Assembly: GCF_001424045.1 (NCBI RefSeq)
Contig: NZ_LMQB01000001.1
Location: 408,083 to 472,082 of the forward strand
Reading direction: 5' to 3'
From: Rhizobium sp. Leaf371
GTDB taxonomy: Bacteria > Pseudomonadota > Alphaproteobacteria > Rhizobiales > Rhizobiaceae
Length of the DNA: 64,000 nucleotides
Part shown: positions 39,959-49,742 of the stretch, piece after piece
How positions within the stretch are numbered: the first letter of the stretch is position 1
Layout: each line of letters begins with the position of its first letter
The notes under the pieces: model-generated
Told to the model about the DNA's origin: nothing
What the model saw: only the letters and a program-made list of their open reading frames with translations
The model's database searches: none
Translations under genes and position numbers: made by a program

Positions 39959-39993
39959 GTGACCCGGCGATCGCGAAGGTCCGGGTCACTTTC
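39959..39993 (+). terminator. intrinsic terminator after phoX
   Basis: A perfect 9-bp stem (GTGACCCGG / CCGGGTCAC) with a 13-base loop is followed by TTT. It starts 16 bases after the phoX stop. Confidence 0.65.
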
Positions 39994-40231
39994 CCGACGC
40001 TTGCCATCTGACGCGAGGCTGCCGACGCTCCAGGAATGCTCCGCGGGGTGAAGGCGCGGCCTCACGGCGCCTCGACAATGGTCGTTGCCTCGATGCCTGC
40101 TTGGTTCTACAGCAACGGCGAGCTGACCCATTCGCAGTGCGGGTCGCCCGCAAAAAGCGATGCCCGGGTCAACGGGCACGCGTCACGAGCCTCGCGTCGG
40201 GCGGCGCGGGGTGGGGGAAGGGGAGTTTGCG

Positions 40232-41464
40232 ATGATCGATCCGGTGGCGGCGCGGCGAGGGCTTCTCCTCGTCTTCATGATCCTCTTTCTCGACATCATC
40301 GGCATCGCGATCATCATGCCCGTTCTCCCGGCCTTTCTGGCGGAACTGACGGGCGATTCGATCAGCGATACGGCGATCGACGGCGGGTGGCTTCTGCTCG
40401 TCTATTCCGGCATGCAGTTTCTGTTTGCGCCGCTGATCGGCAATCTCTCCGACAGGTTCGGGCGCCGGCCGGTGCTGCTGGCATCGGTGCTGACCTTTGC
40501 GATCGACAACCTCATCTGCGCGCTGGCAACCAGCTTCGGCATGCTGTTCGTCGGGCGCATTCTCGCCGGCATTTCCGGCGCCAGTTTTTCCACGGCCTCC
40601 GCGTTCATTGCCGACGTGTCCGATGACAGCAATCGTGCCAAGAATTTCGGCCTGATCGGCATCGCCTTCGGCACCGGCTTTGCGCTCGGCCCTGTGATCG
40701 GCGGCGCGCTGGGCGAGTTCGGGCCGCGCGTGCCGTTTTATGGTGCGGCGCTGCTTTCGTTCATCAATTTCATCATCGCGTTTTTCCTGCTGCCGGAAAC
40801 GCTGGAGCGCAAGCATCGCCGGCGTTTCGAATGGCGTCGCGCCAATCCGCTCGGCGCGCTTCGCCAGATGCGAAGCTATCCCGGTATCGGCTGGGTGCTG
40901 CTGGTGTTCTTCCTCTACTGGCAGGCCCATGCGGTCTATCCCTCCGTCTGGTCCTTCGTCGCGACCTATCGCTATGGCTGGAGCGAGGGACAGATCGGCC
41001 TGTCGCTCGGCGTCTTCGGGATCTGCAGCGCGATCGTCATGGCATTCGTCCTGCCGCGCGTCATTCCCGTGCTCGGCGAGTGGCGCTCCGGTGCGCTGGG
41101 GCTGATCTTCTGCTGTGCCGGCCTGATCGGCTATGCCTTCGCGTTTCAGGGCTGGATGGTCTATGCCGTGATCGCTGCCACCTGCCTCGAGGCACTGGCC
41201 GATCCGCCGCTCCGCTCGATTGCGGCGGCGAAAGTTCCGCCGTCGGCGCAGGGTGAGCTGCAGGGTGCGCTTTCCAGCATCTCCTCCTTCACGACGATCC
41301 TCGGGCCGCTGATGTTCGCGCATATCTTCAGCAGCTTTACCGCGCCGGGCGCATCCATACGCTTTGCCGGCGCGCCCTACATCCTTTCCGCCGTCCTGAT
41401 CGCCGGCGCCGTCTATCTCTACGTCACGCGGCTGAAATCGGACGGTGTCTCGCGGCAGACATGA
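40232..41464 (+). CDS. MFS drug-efflux transporter, TetA-like
   Basis: The 410-residue inner-membrane protein has twelve hydrophobic segments and the MFS motif A region GNLSDRFGRRPVLLAS after helix 2. The helix 5 antiporter region is GFALGPVIGGALGEFG. It groups with tetracycline-efflux-like proton antiporters, but substrates of such rhizobial homologues vary, so no resistance claim is made. The ATG at 40232 is preceded by GGGAG; the longer frame upstream has no membrane character. Confidence 0.87.
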   Translation: MIDPVAARRGLLLVFMILFLDIIGIAIIMPVLPAFLAELTGDSISDTAIDGGWLLLVYSGMQFLFAPLIGNLSDRFGRRPVLLASVLTFAIDNLICALATSFGMLFVGRILAGISGASFSTASAFIADVSDDSNRAKNFGLIGIAFGTGFALGPVIGGALGEFGPRVPFYGAALLSFINFIIAFFLLPETLERKHRRRFEWRRANPLGALRQMRSYPGIGWVLLVFFLYWQAHAVYPSVWSFVATYRYGWSEGQIGLSLGVFGICSAIVMAFVLPRVIPVLGEWRSGALGLIFCCAGLIGYAFAFQGWMVYAVIAATCLEALADPPLRSIAAAKVPPSAQGELQGALSSISSFTTILGPLMFAHIFSSFTAPGASIRFAGAPYILSAVLIAGAVYLYVTRLKSDGVSRQT

Positions 41465-41627
41465 CCTGAAAGGGTCGAAACCGCTTTAAAAACGATCAAT
41501 CTCCGTGATGTTTCGATGAAATTCGCAGCATTGCACGCCGATGTCTGGAGGTTTTCCACCATTCAGGCTATGAGCGAGGCGTCGCGCGAGCCCATTCCGG
41601 CCGCGACGGACCAGAGGCTTTTCGATC

Positions 41628-43016
41628 ATGCTGACGTCAACGCACCCCGCTGCGGGCGATATCCGTTGGGACAATTCCTGGACAGCGCACTTTCGCGGAA
41701 GCGTCATTCTCGGCGTGCCCTTCGTTGCCGCGCAGATCGCGCAGCTCGCCATCAACACCACGGATGTGGTGATGGTCGGCAGACTGGGCGCGACCGAGCT
41801 TGCCTCGATCATCATCGCGACGCAGATGTTCTTCACCATCTTCGTTTTCGGCTCCGGCTTTTCCAATGCCGTCGTTCCCATGGTGGCCCAGGCCGTCGGG
41901 CGTGGTGACGTCGTTTCCACGCGGCGTTCGGTGCGCATGGGCATGTGGGCCGTGCTGATCTATGGCGTCCTGACGGCGCCGTTCCTGTGGATGGCCGAGC
42001 CGATTCTGCTGTTTGCCGGACAGCAGCCGGAGGTGGCGGAGAAGGCGGCAGGCTATCTGCACGTGGCGCAATGGGCGATCTTCCCGAGCCTCGTCTTCAT
42101 GGTCCTGCGCGCCTTTCTCAGCGGTCTGGAGCGGGCAGGGATCATTCTCTACATCACCTTGATCACGCTCGTGCTCAATGCGGGCCTCTGCTACCTTTTG
42201 ATCTACGGCCATTTCGGTTTTCCAGCGCTCGGCATGGTCGGGGCGGCTTGGGCCGCTCTGACCGTCGCGGTTCTCGGCCTCGTGCTCGCCATCGTCTATA
42301 TCCAGCGGCATGAAGAGCTGCGACGCTTCGAACTGTTCGTGCGCTTCTGGAACCCCGATTGGCATGCGCTGAAGGAGGTCGTGTTGCTCGGACTGCCGAT
42401 CGCCCTGACGATCCTTGCCGAAGTCAGCCTCTTCACCGTCGCCTCGCTGCTCATGGGCACGATCGGCACGGTGGAACTGGCCGCGCATGGCATCGCCCTG
42501 CAATTTGCCTCCGTCGCCTTTATGATCCCGCTCGGGCTCGCCCAGGCTGCGACCGTGCGCGTCGGTCTGGCCTACGGCCGCGGCGACATGGAGGGCGTGC
42601 GGCGTGCGGGCATCGCCGCCCTTGCGCTCGGCACCCTCTGTGCCGCGATCGGCTCCACGCTGTTTGCGGTCATTCCCTATGCTCTTGCAGCGCTGTACCT
42701 CGACACCAGCCGCGCGGATGCCGCCATGGTGCTCGCCTATGCCGGCCCGCTGATCGTGATCGCCGGTGCCTTCCAGCTCGTCGATGGTCTGCAGGCGATC
42801 GCTGCGGGCATGCTGCGCGGGCTGAAGGACACGACCGTGCCGATGTTGCTCGCGCTCATCTCCTATTGGCCGATCGGCTTCTTCTCGGCTTGGCTCTTCG
42901 CATTTCCGCTGGGGCTTGGCGGGCAGGGTGTGTGGTACGGGTTCTCGCTCGGCCTTCTGGCTGCAGCCTGCCTGCTGAACGCACGGTTCTTCCGGATCGT
43001 TCGCAAGCTCAAGTGA
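41628..43016 (+). CDS. MATE-family efflux transporter (NorM-like)
   Basis: The 462-residue protein has twelve hydrophobic segments in two MATE halves, with typical NTTDVVMVGRLGATELA early in the first half and the related GIALQFASVAFMIPLGLAQAA in the second. It is an inner-membrane Na+ or H+ coupled exporter of organic cations or antimicrobials; substrate not predictable. It is probably transcribed alone, 163 bases after the MFS gene. Confidence 0.92.
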   Translation: MLTSTHPAAGDIRWDNSWTAHFRGSVILGVPFVAAQIAQLAINTTDVVMVGRLGATELASIIIATQMFFTIFVFGSGFSNAVVPMVAQAVGRGDVVSTRRSVRMGMWAVLIYGVLTAPFLWMAEPILLFAGQQPEVAEKAAGYLHVAQWAIFPSLVFMVLRAFLSGLERAGIILYITLITLVLNAGLCYLLIYGHFGFPALGMVGAAWAALTVAVLGLVLAIVYIQRHEELRRFELFVRFWNPDWHALKEVVLLGLPIALTILAEVSLFTVASLLMGTIGTVELAAHGIALQFASVAFMIPLGLAQAATVRVGLAYGRGDMEGVRRAGIAALALGTLCAAIGSTLFAVIPYALAALYLDTSRADAAMVLAYAGPLIVIAGAFQLVDGLQAIAAGMLRGLKDTTVPMLLALISYWPIGFFSAWLFAFPLGLGGQGVWYGFSLGLLAAACLLNARFFRIVRKLK

Positions 43017-43026
43017 GCGTGAGGTT

Positions 43027-43090
43027 CGTCGCGCAAGACCGTGGAGCAGTTTTGCGCTGGCGACAGGCGCAGATGACGACATGTGCAAGG
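43027..43090. repeat. dispersed intergenic palindromic element, copy C (reversed)
   Basis: Read on the minus strand, the segment has TTGCACATGTCGTC, GCGCAAAACTGCTCCAC and TTGCGCGAC in the same order as the element at 53445-53516. It lies just after the MATE gene. Confidence 0.4.
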
Positions 43091-43143
43091 CAAGGACCGG
43101 AAGCGCGCCAAACTGAGAGATCGCGACGGGCTTTAAGGGCCTG

Positions 43144-43164
43144 GCCGGCGCCCTTCGCGCCGGC
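43144..43164. terminator. GC-rich hairpin between MATE gene and carA
   Basis: Perfect 8-bp arms (GCCGGCGC / GCGCCGGC) flank a 5-base loop. There is no T run on either side, so terminator function is uncertain. Confidence 0.35.
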
Positions 43165-43264
43165 GTGAATGCTGCTCCGGCCAGCTACGCCCCGCCAGGC
43201 GTGACGGGTCGGCGTGGGGCCTGGGTATCAAGCCCCCGTTTTCGGAGCAGACGGCCTGTCGCCC

Positions 43265-44467
43265 TCAGGCGCGTTCCGCCAGTGCTTCCTCGCCCTTCTT
43301 CTCGCGCAGCAGATTGACGAAGCGGCGGAAAAGATAATGGCTATCCTGCGGGCCGGGCGAGGCTTCCGGATGGTGCTGGACGGAGAAAACCGGCTTGCCG
43401 GAAAGACGCAGCCCGCAATTGGTGCCATCGAACAGCGAAACATGGGTCTCTTCGACGCCGGCCGGCAGAGAAGCGGAGTCCACCGCGAATCCGTGGTTCA
43501 TGGAGACGATCTCGACCTTGCCGGTCGTATGGTCCTTTACCGGATGGTTTGCACCATGATGGCCCTGATGCATCTTCTCGGTCTTGCCGCCGAGGGCCAG
43601 GCCCAGCATCTGATGGCCGAGGCAGATGCCGAACACCGGAATGTTGGTCTCGATCAGCTCGCGGATGACGGGTACGGCATATTCGCCGGTTGCCGCCGGG
43701 TCTCCCGGACCGTTCGACAGGAAGACGCCATCCGGATTGAGCGCCAGGACGTCGTCCTTGCTCGCCGTCGCCGGCACGACCGTGACCTTGCAGTCGAGGC
43801 CGGTGAAGAGGCGCAGGATGTTGCGCTTGACGCCGTAGTCGATGCAGACGACGTGATACTTCGCCGCATCTGCGGACAGCGTGTCGGTGCCTTCGTTCCA
43901 GACCCAGGGTTTTTCGTTCCAGATGGAGGATTGGCCGGATGTCGCCACCTTGGCGAGATCGAGGCCCTCGAGGCCGCTCCAGTCCTTCGCCATCGCCTTC
44001 AGCGCGTCGAGATCGAACTGCCCGTTGGCATCATGGGCGATGACCGCGTTCGGTGCGCCGTTTTCGCGGATCCAGGCGGTCAGCGCGCGCGTGTCGACGC
44101 CGCACATGCCGATGATCCCGCGCGCCTTCAGCCAGACGTCGAGATGACGCGCGGCGCGGTAGTTGGAGGGGTCGGTGATATCGGCTTTGAAGATGACGCC
44201 GACCGCGCCGTGGCGGGCCGCCGGGGTCAGGTCCTCGATGTCTTCGTCGTTCGCGCCGACATTGCCGATATGGGGAAAGGTAAAGGTGACGATCTGGCCG
44301 AGATAGGACGGATCGGTCAGGATTTCCTGATAGCCGGTGAGCGCGGTGTTGAAGCAGACTTCGGCCGGAACGGCGCCCGTGGCCCCGATGCCCTTGCCTT
44401 CGATCACGGTGCCGTCCGCCAGGACGAGCATCGCGGTTGCGGTTTCGGTGGTCCATGGAGCGGTCAT
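43265..44467 (-). CDS. carA: carbamoyl-phosphate synthase small subunit
   Basis: The 400-residue glutaminase subunit releases ammonia from glutamine for CarB. It has an N-terminal CPSase domain (LVLADGTVIEGKGIG, ALTGYQEILTDPSYLGQ) and a C-terminal class I amidotransferase with catalytic Cys in FGICLGHQMLGLA and His/Glu in VQHHPEASPGP. The open frame extends far upstream, but the conserved N-terminus and AAAGGGG place the start at the ATG at 44467. Two in-frame ATGs lie within 9 bases upstream. Confidence 0.95.
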   Translation of the reverse strand: MTAPWTTETATAMLVLADGTVIEGKGIGATGAVPAEVCFNTALTGYQEILTDPSYLGQIVTFTFPHIGNVGANDEDIEDLTPAARHGAVGVIFKADITDPSNYRAARHLDVWLKARGIIGMCGVDTRALTAWIRENGAPNAVIAHDANGQFDLDALKAMAKDWSGLEGLDLAKVATSGQSSIWNEKPWVWNEGTDTLSADAAKYHVVCIDYGVKRNILRLFTGLDCKVTVVPATASKDDVLALNPDGVFLSNGPGDPAATGEYAVPVIRELIETNIPVFGICLGHQMLGLALGGKTEKMHQGHHGANHPVKDHTTGKVEIVSMNHGFAVDSASLPAGVEETHVSLFDGTNCGLRLSGKPVFSVQHHPEASPGPQDSHYLFRRFVNLLREKKGEEALAERA

Positions 44468-44827
44468 CGGCATCATCCCCTTTAGGCGAGGCAGCGAGAG
44501 AACGGGCCACCGGTTCGCCAAGCTTCTCAGCACCCGGTGCCGCCCGGCGCAGACGGGCGCGGGTCGCAATTCAGGTCTCTCTTGGTGCAGGTCCTCGACA
44601 TAAGCGCGTGGTCGCGCGGGGTCAACCGTCGCGGCGGGAAATCCGCTGAATAATGCCGGCCTTGCCCAGCGTCGCGCGCAAGCTGCCCGGCCACGCCCCA
44701 TTTTTTCGTGAAGCCCATTTGACGACGAACCCGTTTGTTGCCGCCCGGCCGATGGTCTATGAGAGCCGCCACGGCCACAGAACCATGACACACGACGACA
44801 GAGCCACGAGACACAAGGGAGATACGC
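44468..44827. other. divergent region between carA and the GatB/YqeY gene
   Basis: About 360 bases without a supported gene. Promoters for both divergent genes must lie here. I see no PyrR-type or arginine-operator motif that I would call. Confidence 0.35.
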
Positions 44828-45286
44828 ATGCTGCGCGAAACGATCAACGATGCCTTGAAGACGGCCATGAAGGCCAAGGACGCCCGGCGGGTTTCGACGC
44901 TGCGGCTGGTGCAGGCGGCGCTCAAGGACCGCGACATTGCCAATCGCGGCGTCGGCAAGCCGGAGACGACCGATGACGAACTGCTGCAGATCCTTGCGAA
45001 GATGGTCAAGCAGCGCGAAGAATCGGCCAAGGTCTATGACGATGCCGGGCGGCCGGAGCTTGCGACGCACGAGCGCGAGGAAATCGCCATCATCGGCGAT
45101 TTCCAGCCCGAACAGTTCTCCGAGGCGCAGGTGAAGGAGGTCGTGGCCACGGCGATTGCCGAGGCGCAGGCGACGGGTCCGAAGGACATGGGCAAGGTGA
45201 TGGCGATCCTGAAGGAGCGGCATGCCGGCCAGATGGATTTCGCCAAGGCATCGGGCGTGCTGAAGGGCCTTCTCTCGGGCGCCTGA
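44828..45286 (+). CDS. GatB/YqeY domain-containing protein
   Basis: The 152-residue protein matches the YqeY family: helical, starting MLRETINDALKTAMKAKDARRVSTLRLVQAALKD and containing the later GPKDMGKVMAILKERHAGQMD signature. It is related to the tail domain of the tRNA-dependent amidotransferase subunit GatB; the free-standing protein may bind tRNA, but its function is not established. It lies between carA and dnaG, its usual place in Rhizobiales. A 144-base gap separates it from dnaG. Confidence 0.9.
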   Translation: MLRETINDALKTAMKAKDARRVSTLRLVQAALKDRDIANRGVGKPETTDDELLQILAKMVKQREESAKVYDDAGRPELATHEREEIAIIGDFQPEQFSEAQVKEVVATAIAEAQATGPKDMGKVMAILKERHAGQMDFAKASGVLKGLLSGA

Positions 45287-45430
45287 GATCCGCCGGCGGT
45301 CGCGTCTGCGGCAAGCTTCGGCGTGGCTGCTGCGTGTCGGGCTCCCGCGGCGCGAAGGATTGCCTGTGGATAGCGGTGAGGGATGTTGCGCGCTGTAGCG
45401 ATACGGCGCGCAAGCGCCTATATCGAGGCC

Positions 45431-47494
45431 ATGCGCTTTTCCCCGACCTTTCTCGAAGAAATCAAGGATCGTGTTCCGATTTCGGACGTGATCGGCAAGC
45501 GCGTGACCTGGGACCGGAAGAAGACCAATGCGTCCAAGGGCGACTACTGGGCCTGCTGCCCCTTCCATGGCGAGAAATCGCCGAGTTTCCACTGCGAAGA
45601 CCGCAAGGGGCGCTACCACTGCTTCGGGTGCGGGGTATCGGGCGACCATTTTCGTTTTCTGAACGAACTCGACGGGATGAGTTTTCCCGAAGCCGTGCAA
45701 CAGATCGCCGATCTCGCCGGTGTCGCCATGCCGCAGCCGGACGTGGAGGCGGAGAAGCGCGACAGGCAGCGCGCGACGCTGCAGGACGTCATGGAAATGG
45801 CGACGCAGTTCTTTCAGGATCAGCTGCAGACCGCGAATGGCGCGCGTGCCCGCGCCTATCTGCGCGACCGCGGACTGACCGGGCGCACGATCGAGACCTT
45901 CCGGCTCGGCTATGCACCGGAGAGCCGCAACGCCTTGAAGGAACATCTCGCCAATAAGGGGATCCCGCGCGAGCAGATCGAGGCCTGCGGTCTCGTGGTG
46001 CATGGTCCCGACATTGCGGTCTCCTACGACCGCTTTCGCGACAGGATCATGTTTCCCATCCTGTCGTCGCGCGAGAAGGTGATCGCGTTCGGCGGACGGG
46101 CCATGTCGAAGGATGCGCAGGCGAAATACCTGAATTCCAACGAGACCGAGCTCTTTCACAAGGGCAATGTGCTCTACAATTTCGCGCGCGCGCGCCGGAC
46201 GCTCGGGGGCGCCGACGGCAACGAGACGATCATTGCGGTCGAAGGCTACATGGACGTGATCGCCCTCTATCAGGCGGGGATCGAGAACGCCGTGGCGCCG
46301 CTCGGCACCGCGCTGACGGAGAACCAGCTGGAGCTTCTCTGGAAGCTGACGCCGGAGCCGATCCTCTGTTTCGATGGCGACGGTGCCGGCATTCGGGCCG
46401 CCAACCGGGCGGTCGATCTCGCGTTGCCGCATCTCAAACCCGGCCGTTCCGTTCGCTTCGCGCTTCTGCCAGATGGCAAGGATCCCGACGATCTCGTGCG
46501 CGAGGAGGGACGGGCGCCGTTCGACCGCGTGCTTGCGGCAGCGCGCTCGCTTTCGGAAATGGTCTGGACGCGCGAAGTCCAGGCGGGCGGTTTCGAGACG
46601 CCGGAAAAGCGGGCGGAGCTGGAGGCGAAATTGAAGCAGATCGTCGCGGTGATCGGCGACGAGAGCGTTCGCCGGCACTACGGACAGGCCATGCGCGACC
46701 GGCTGAACACCTATCTGCGCGGGCCGCAGCGCTCCGGTTTTCAGGGCGGTGGCTATCAGGGGGGCGGCTATCAGGGTGGAAATTACGCGCGGGGCGGCGG
46801 GGCGGGCGGTTTCGCGTCCGGCGGCCAGAGAGGTGGCGGACAAGGCGGCGGCCGATCCGGTGGTCGCGGCGCTTTCGGCAAGGAGGCGGCGCCGATGCGC
46901 GGCCTTGCGGGCATCTCGGAACGGCTGGCGCGGTCTTCGATCGTCTCGGGCGTCCAGTCGCTGCCGCCGCTGAAGGAGAGCGTGCTGGCGCTGACCATCG
47001 TCAACCATCCCGAGGTGCTCTTTGCCGAATATGACGAGATTTCGGTCATCGACTATGAGAGCAAGGATCTGCAGCGCCTCTGGTCGCAGGTGCTCAATGC
47101 CGCTGCGGCAAAGGGGCCGCGCCTGACGCGCGAGATGCTGGTGGAGAACCTCGAGGCTGCCGGCTTTACGGGCCTCCTCGCCATGCTCGACCAGCAGGTC
47201 CGCTTCGCCCGTCTCTGGATCGCGACGCAGGCGGCCGATCCGGCCGATGCGCTGGAAGGATATCGGCAGGCGCTGGCGCTGCACAAACGCACGAAGGCGC
47301 TTCTCTGGCAACGGCGCGAGCTGGAGCGCGACCTGGCGCGCGCGACGGAAGATGGCGACGACGAACTGGCAAGCCTTGTCCTGCGCAATCTGGAAGAGGT
47401 GCAGAACGAGGTCGAACGCCTGGAGAATCAGGAGGCGATTATCGAGGGGTTCGGCGTGCTGTCCGGTCGGGTCAAAGGGCCGGGCGCGAAATGA
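45431..47494 (+). CDS. dnaG: DNA primase
   Basis: The 687-residue primase makes RNA primers at the fork. The N-terminal zinc ribbon has C43, H46, C64 and C67 (CPFHGEKSPSFHC...CFGC). The central TOPRIM domain includes VEGYMDVIALYQAG and CFDGDGAGIRAANRA, and the C-terminus binds DnaB helicase. A Gly/Arg-rich linker with GGGYQ repeats lies at about residues 433-488 before the C-terminal domain. The ATG at 45431 gives the conserved MRFSPTFLEEIKDRV start. It belongs to the carA-yqeY-dnaG-rpoD block, here interrupted by recQ. Confidence 0.96.
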   Translation: MRFSPTFLEEIKDRVPISDVIGKRVTWDRKKTNASKGDYWACCPFHGEKSPSFHCEDRKGRYHCFGCGVSGDHFRFLNELDGMSFPEAVQQIADLAGVAMPQPDVEAEKRDRQRATLQDVMEMATQFFQDQLQTANGARARAYLRDRGLTGRTIETFRLGYAPESRNALKEHLANKGIPREQIEACGLVVHGPDIAVSYDRFRDRIMFPILSSREKVIAFGGRAMSKDAQAKYLNSNETELFHKGNVLYNFARARRTLGGADGNETIIAVEGYMDVIALYQAGIENAVAPLGTALTENQLELLWKLTPEPILCFDGDGAGIRAANRAVDLALPHLKPGRSVRFALLPDGKDPDDLVREEGRAPFDRVLAAARSLSEMVWTREVQAGGFETPEKRAELEAKLKQIVAVIGDESVRRHYGQAMRDRLNTYLRGPQRSGFQGGGYQGGGYQGGNYARGGGAGGFASGGQRGGGQGGGRSGGRGAFGKEAAPMRGLAGISERLARSSIVSGVQSLPPLKESVLALTIVNHPEVLFAEYDEISVIDYESKDLQRLWSQVLNAAAAKGPRLTREMLVENLEAAGFTGLLAMLDQQVRFARLWIATQAADPADALEGYRQALALHKRTKALLWQRRELERDLARATEDGDDELASLVLRNLEEVQNEVERLENQEAIIEGFGVLSGRVKGPGAK

Positions 47495-47804
47495 CGGATG
47501 GACGGTCGAGGTCATTGCGCTCCTCCTCAAGTGGGTCGCGATCTTTCACGTTTTGATCTTTGCGTTTCCGGCCGTGTCCGTGACTGTGCAACACGCGACC
47601 ACCCCGGGTCCGCACAGACAGCGGCATTCCTGCATAAGGAAACCCTAATTCATATTTTGAACAAAGCAAGAACAAATTCCTTTTCTTTTCCCTCTCTTTG
47701 TGTATTCTCGGAGCCACGCCGGATGGCAGGCAGGTGCACGCTGCTGTGGTCATCCTGGTGTTCGGCGGCCAGCGCCCTCGCGCCGGCTGGTGGAATCGTG
47801 CAGA
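47495..47804. other. dnaG-recQ intergenic region
   Basis: About 310 bases without a gene. The section 47640-47705 is A/T-rich and carries a LexA-like box, listed separately. It is presumably the recQ promoter region. Confidence 0.5.
47659..47673. promoter_or_regulatory. LexA-like box (GAAC-N7-GAAC)
   Basis: GAAC at 47659-47662 and 47670-47673 are separated by exactly seven bases. This is the direct-repeat LexA site of Alphaproteobacteria (GTTC-N7-GTTC on the other strand). It lies about 130 bases before recQ in an A/T-rich stretch, suggesting SOS control. Confidence 0.6.
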
Positions 47805-49742
47805 ATGGCGTTCATGACATCTTCTCCAGTGCCGTCTCTTCAGACCCGTAACGATCCGCCTTTCGACGCGCCGTCCGCTGCGCCTGCAGCCCACCGGCGA
47901 GGGGATGGGCAGACGACGTTTCGGGCATCCGGCAAGGCGCCGCTGGAGGTGCTGAAATCCGTCTACGGCTATTCCGTCTTCCGCGGGCAGCAGGGTGATG
48001 TGGTCGATCACGTGGTCTCCGGCGGGGATGCGGTGGTTTTGTTTCCGACGGGGGCGGGCAAGTCGCTCTGCTTCCAGGTGCCGGCGCTCTGCCGTTCGGG
48101 GCTCGGGATCGTGGTCTCGCCGCTGATCGCGCTGATGCGTGACCAGGTGGAGGCTCTGAAGGCGCTTGGCGTTCGCGCGGCGGCCCTGAATTCGTCGCTG
48201 TCGCGTGAGGATTTTCTCGACGTGCGCAGGTCGGTGCGCGACGGGACGCTCGATCTTCTCTACGTCACGCCGGAACGGATCGTCACGGACGGGTTCCGCG
48301 AGATGGTGGCGGGGGTCGAGATCGCGCTGTTTGCGATCGACGAGGCCCATTGCGTTTCGCAGTGGGGGCATGATTTCCGGCCGGAGTATCGCACGCTGGG
48401 GCAACTGGCGACGCTCTATCCGGGCGTGCCGCGCATGGCGCTGACGGCGACGGCCGATCCGCAGACGCGCGGGGATATCATCGAGCGGCTGGCGCTGTCG
48501 GACGCGCGGGTGTTCAGCTCCAGCTTCGACCGGCCGAACATCGCCTACGAGATCGTCGAGCGCGACCAGCCGCGCCAGCAATTGCTGCGCTTCCTATCGC
48601 GGCACAAGGGGGCGAGCGGTATCGTCTATTGCCTGTCGCGCGCGAAAGTGGAGGACACCGCGGAGTGGCTGAACGGGCAGGGAATCCGTTCGCTTGCCTA
48701 TCATGCCGGTATGGACCGCGCCGTGCGCGACGCAAACCAAGACGCGTTCCTGAAGGAGGAAAATCTCTGCCTGGTGGCCACGGTCGCCTTCGGCATGGGG
48801 ATCGACAAGCCGGATGTGCGCTATGTCGCGCATCTCGACCTGCCGGGGTCCGTCGAGGCCTATTACCAGGAGACGGGCCGTGCCGGTCGCGACGGCCAGC
48901 CGTCGCAGGCCTGGATGGCCTATGGCATGGCCGACGTGATCCAGCGGCGCAAGATGATCGACGAGGGCGGGGCGGCCGACGACATCAAGCGCATCGAACG
49001 CGGCAAGCTCGGATCGCTTCTCGGCATCTGCGAGACGGCCTCCTGCCGGCGGCAGGCGATCCTCGCGCATTTCGGCGAGCGGCATGCCGGCGGCTGCGGC
49101 AATTGCGACACCTGCCTCAATCCCGTCGAGACCTGGGATGGAACCGAGGCGGCGATCAAGGCGCTGGCGGCGGTCTATCGCACGGGCGAGCGTTTTGGCG
49201 CAGGCCACGTCATCGATGTGCTGACCGGCACGGTCAACGACAAGACGACGCGTTTCGGTCATGCCGATATGCCGGTGTTCGGGGCGGGCAAGGAGATCGC
49301 GGCCAAGACCTGGCAGTCGATCCTGCGGCAGTTGCTGGCCGCCGGTTTCCTCAGTGTCGATCATTCGGCCTTCGGCGCGCTGAAGCTGGAGCCGACGGCG
49401 CGCGGGGTGTTCAAGAAAGAGACCGAGGTTCGGTTCCGCAAGGACCGCCCGACCTCCGCCAAGGCTGCCCGCAATGCCCGATCGCCGGCCGCGCGCGAGA
49501 AGGCGGCGCTGGATGGGTCGGATCTCGAACTTTTCGAGGCGCTGAGGGCGGAGCGCGCCAATATTGCGCGCGGCATGAACGTGCCGCCTTATGTCGTCTT
49601 CCCCGATACGACGCTGATCGCGCTTGCCAAAATGCGGCCGGACGATGCGGACGATCTGCTTGATGTGCCGGGGATCGGGCAAAGCAAGAAGGAGCGGTTC
49701 GGCGAGCAGTTTCTGGAGGTGATCCGGACGTTTCGGGGGTAG
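47805..49742 (+). CDS. recQ: ATP-dependent DNA helicase RecQ
   Basis: The 645-residue 3'-5' helicase has the full bacterial RecQ layout: helicase motif [11 protein letters not shown], motif [20 protein letters not shown], a C-terminal helicase domain with [10 protein letters not shown] and a zinc site (CRRQAIL...CGNCDTC). An RQC winged helix and a C-terminal HRDC domain ([21 protein letters not shown]) follow. It acts in replication-fork repair and recombination. The N-terminus has a variable extension of about 40 residues; an ATG 9 bases downstream is another start. It sits between dnaG and rpoD, which are usually adjacent in related genomes. Confidence 0.94.
   Translation: MAFMTSSPVPSLQTRNDPPFDAPSAAPAAHRRGDGQTTFRASGKAPLEVLKSVYGYSVFRGQQGDVVDHVVSGGDAVVLFPTGAGKSLCFQVPALCRSGLGIVVSPLIALMRDQVEALKALGVRAAALNSSLSREDFLDVRRSVRDGTLDLLYVTPERIVTDGFREMVAGVEIALFAIDEAHCVSQWGHDFRPEYRTLGQLATLYPGVPRMALTATADPQTRGDIIERLALSDARVFSSSFDRPNIAYEIVERDQPRQQLLRFLSRHKGASGIVYCLSRAKVEDTAEWLNGQGIRSLAYHAGMDRAVRDANQDAFLKEENLCLVATVAFGMGIDKPDVRYVAHLDLPGSVEAYYQETGRAGRDGQPSQAWMAYGMADVIQRRKMIDEGGAADDIKRIERGKLGSLLGICETASCRRQAILAHFGERHAGGCGNCDTCLNPVETWDGTEAAIKALAAVYRTGERFGAGHVIDVLTGTVNDKTTRFGHADMPVFGAGKEIAAKTWQSILRQLLAAGFLSVDHSAFGALKLEPTARGVFKKETEVRFRKDRPTSAKAARNARSPAAREKAALDGSDLELFEALRAERANIARGMNVPPYVVFPDTTLIALAKMRPDDADDLLDVPGIGQSKKERFGEQFLEVIRTFRG

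Noticed and set aside
40232-41464. Tetracycline resistance gene
   Set aside because: TetA-like MFS homologues are common chromosomal genes in rhizobia and sequence alone does not show this substrate.
43265-47530. A 1421-codon open minus-strand frame covering carA and the region antisense to the GatB/YqeY gene and dnaG
   Set aside because: Only the last 400 codons (carA) are family-like. The rest is low-complexity Arg/Leu/His-rich sequence antisense to well-supported genes, as expected in GC-rich DNA.
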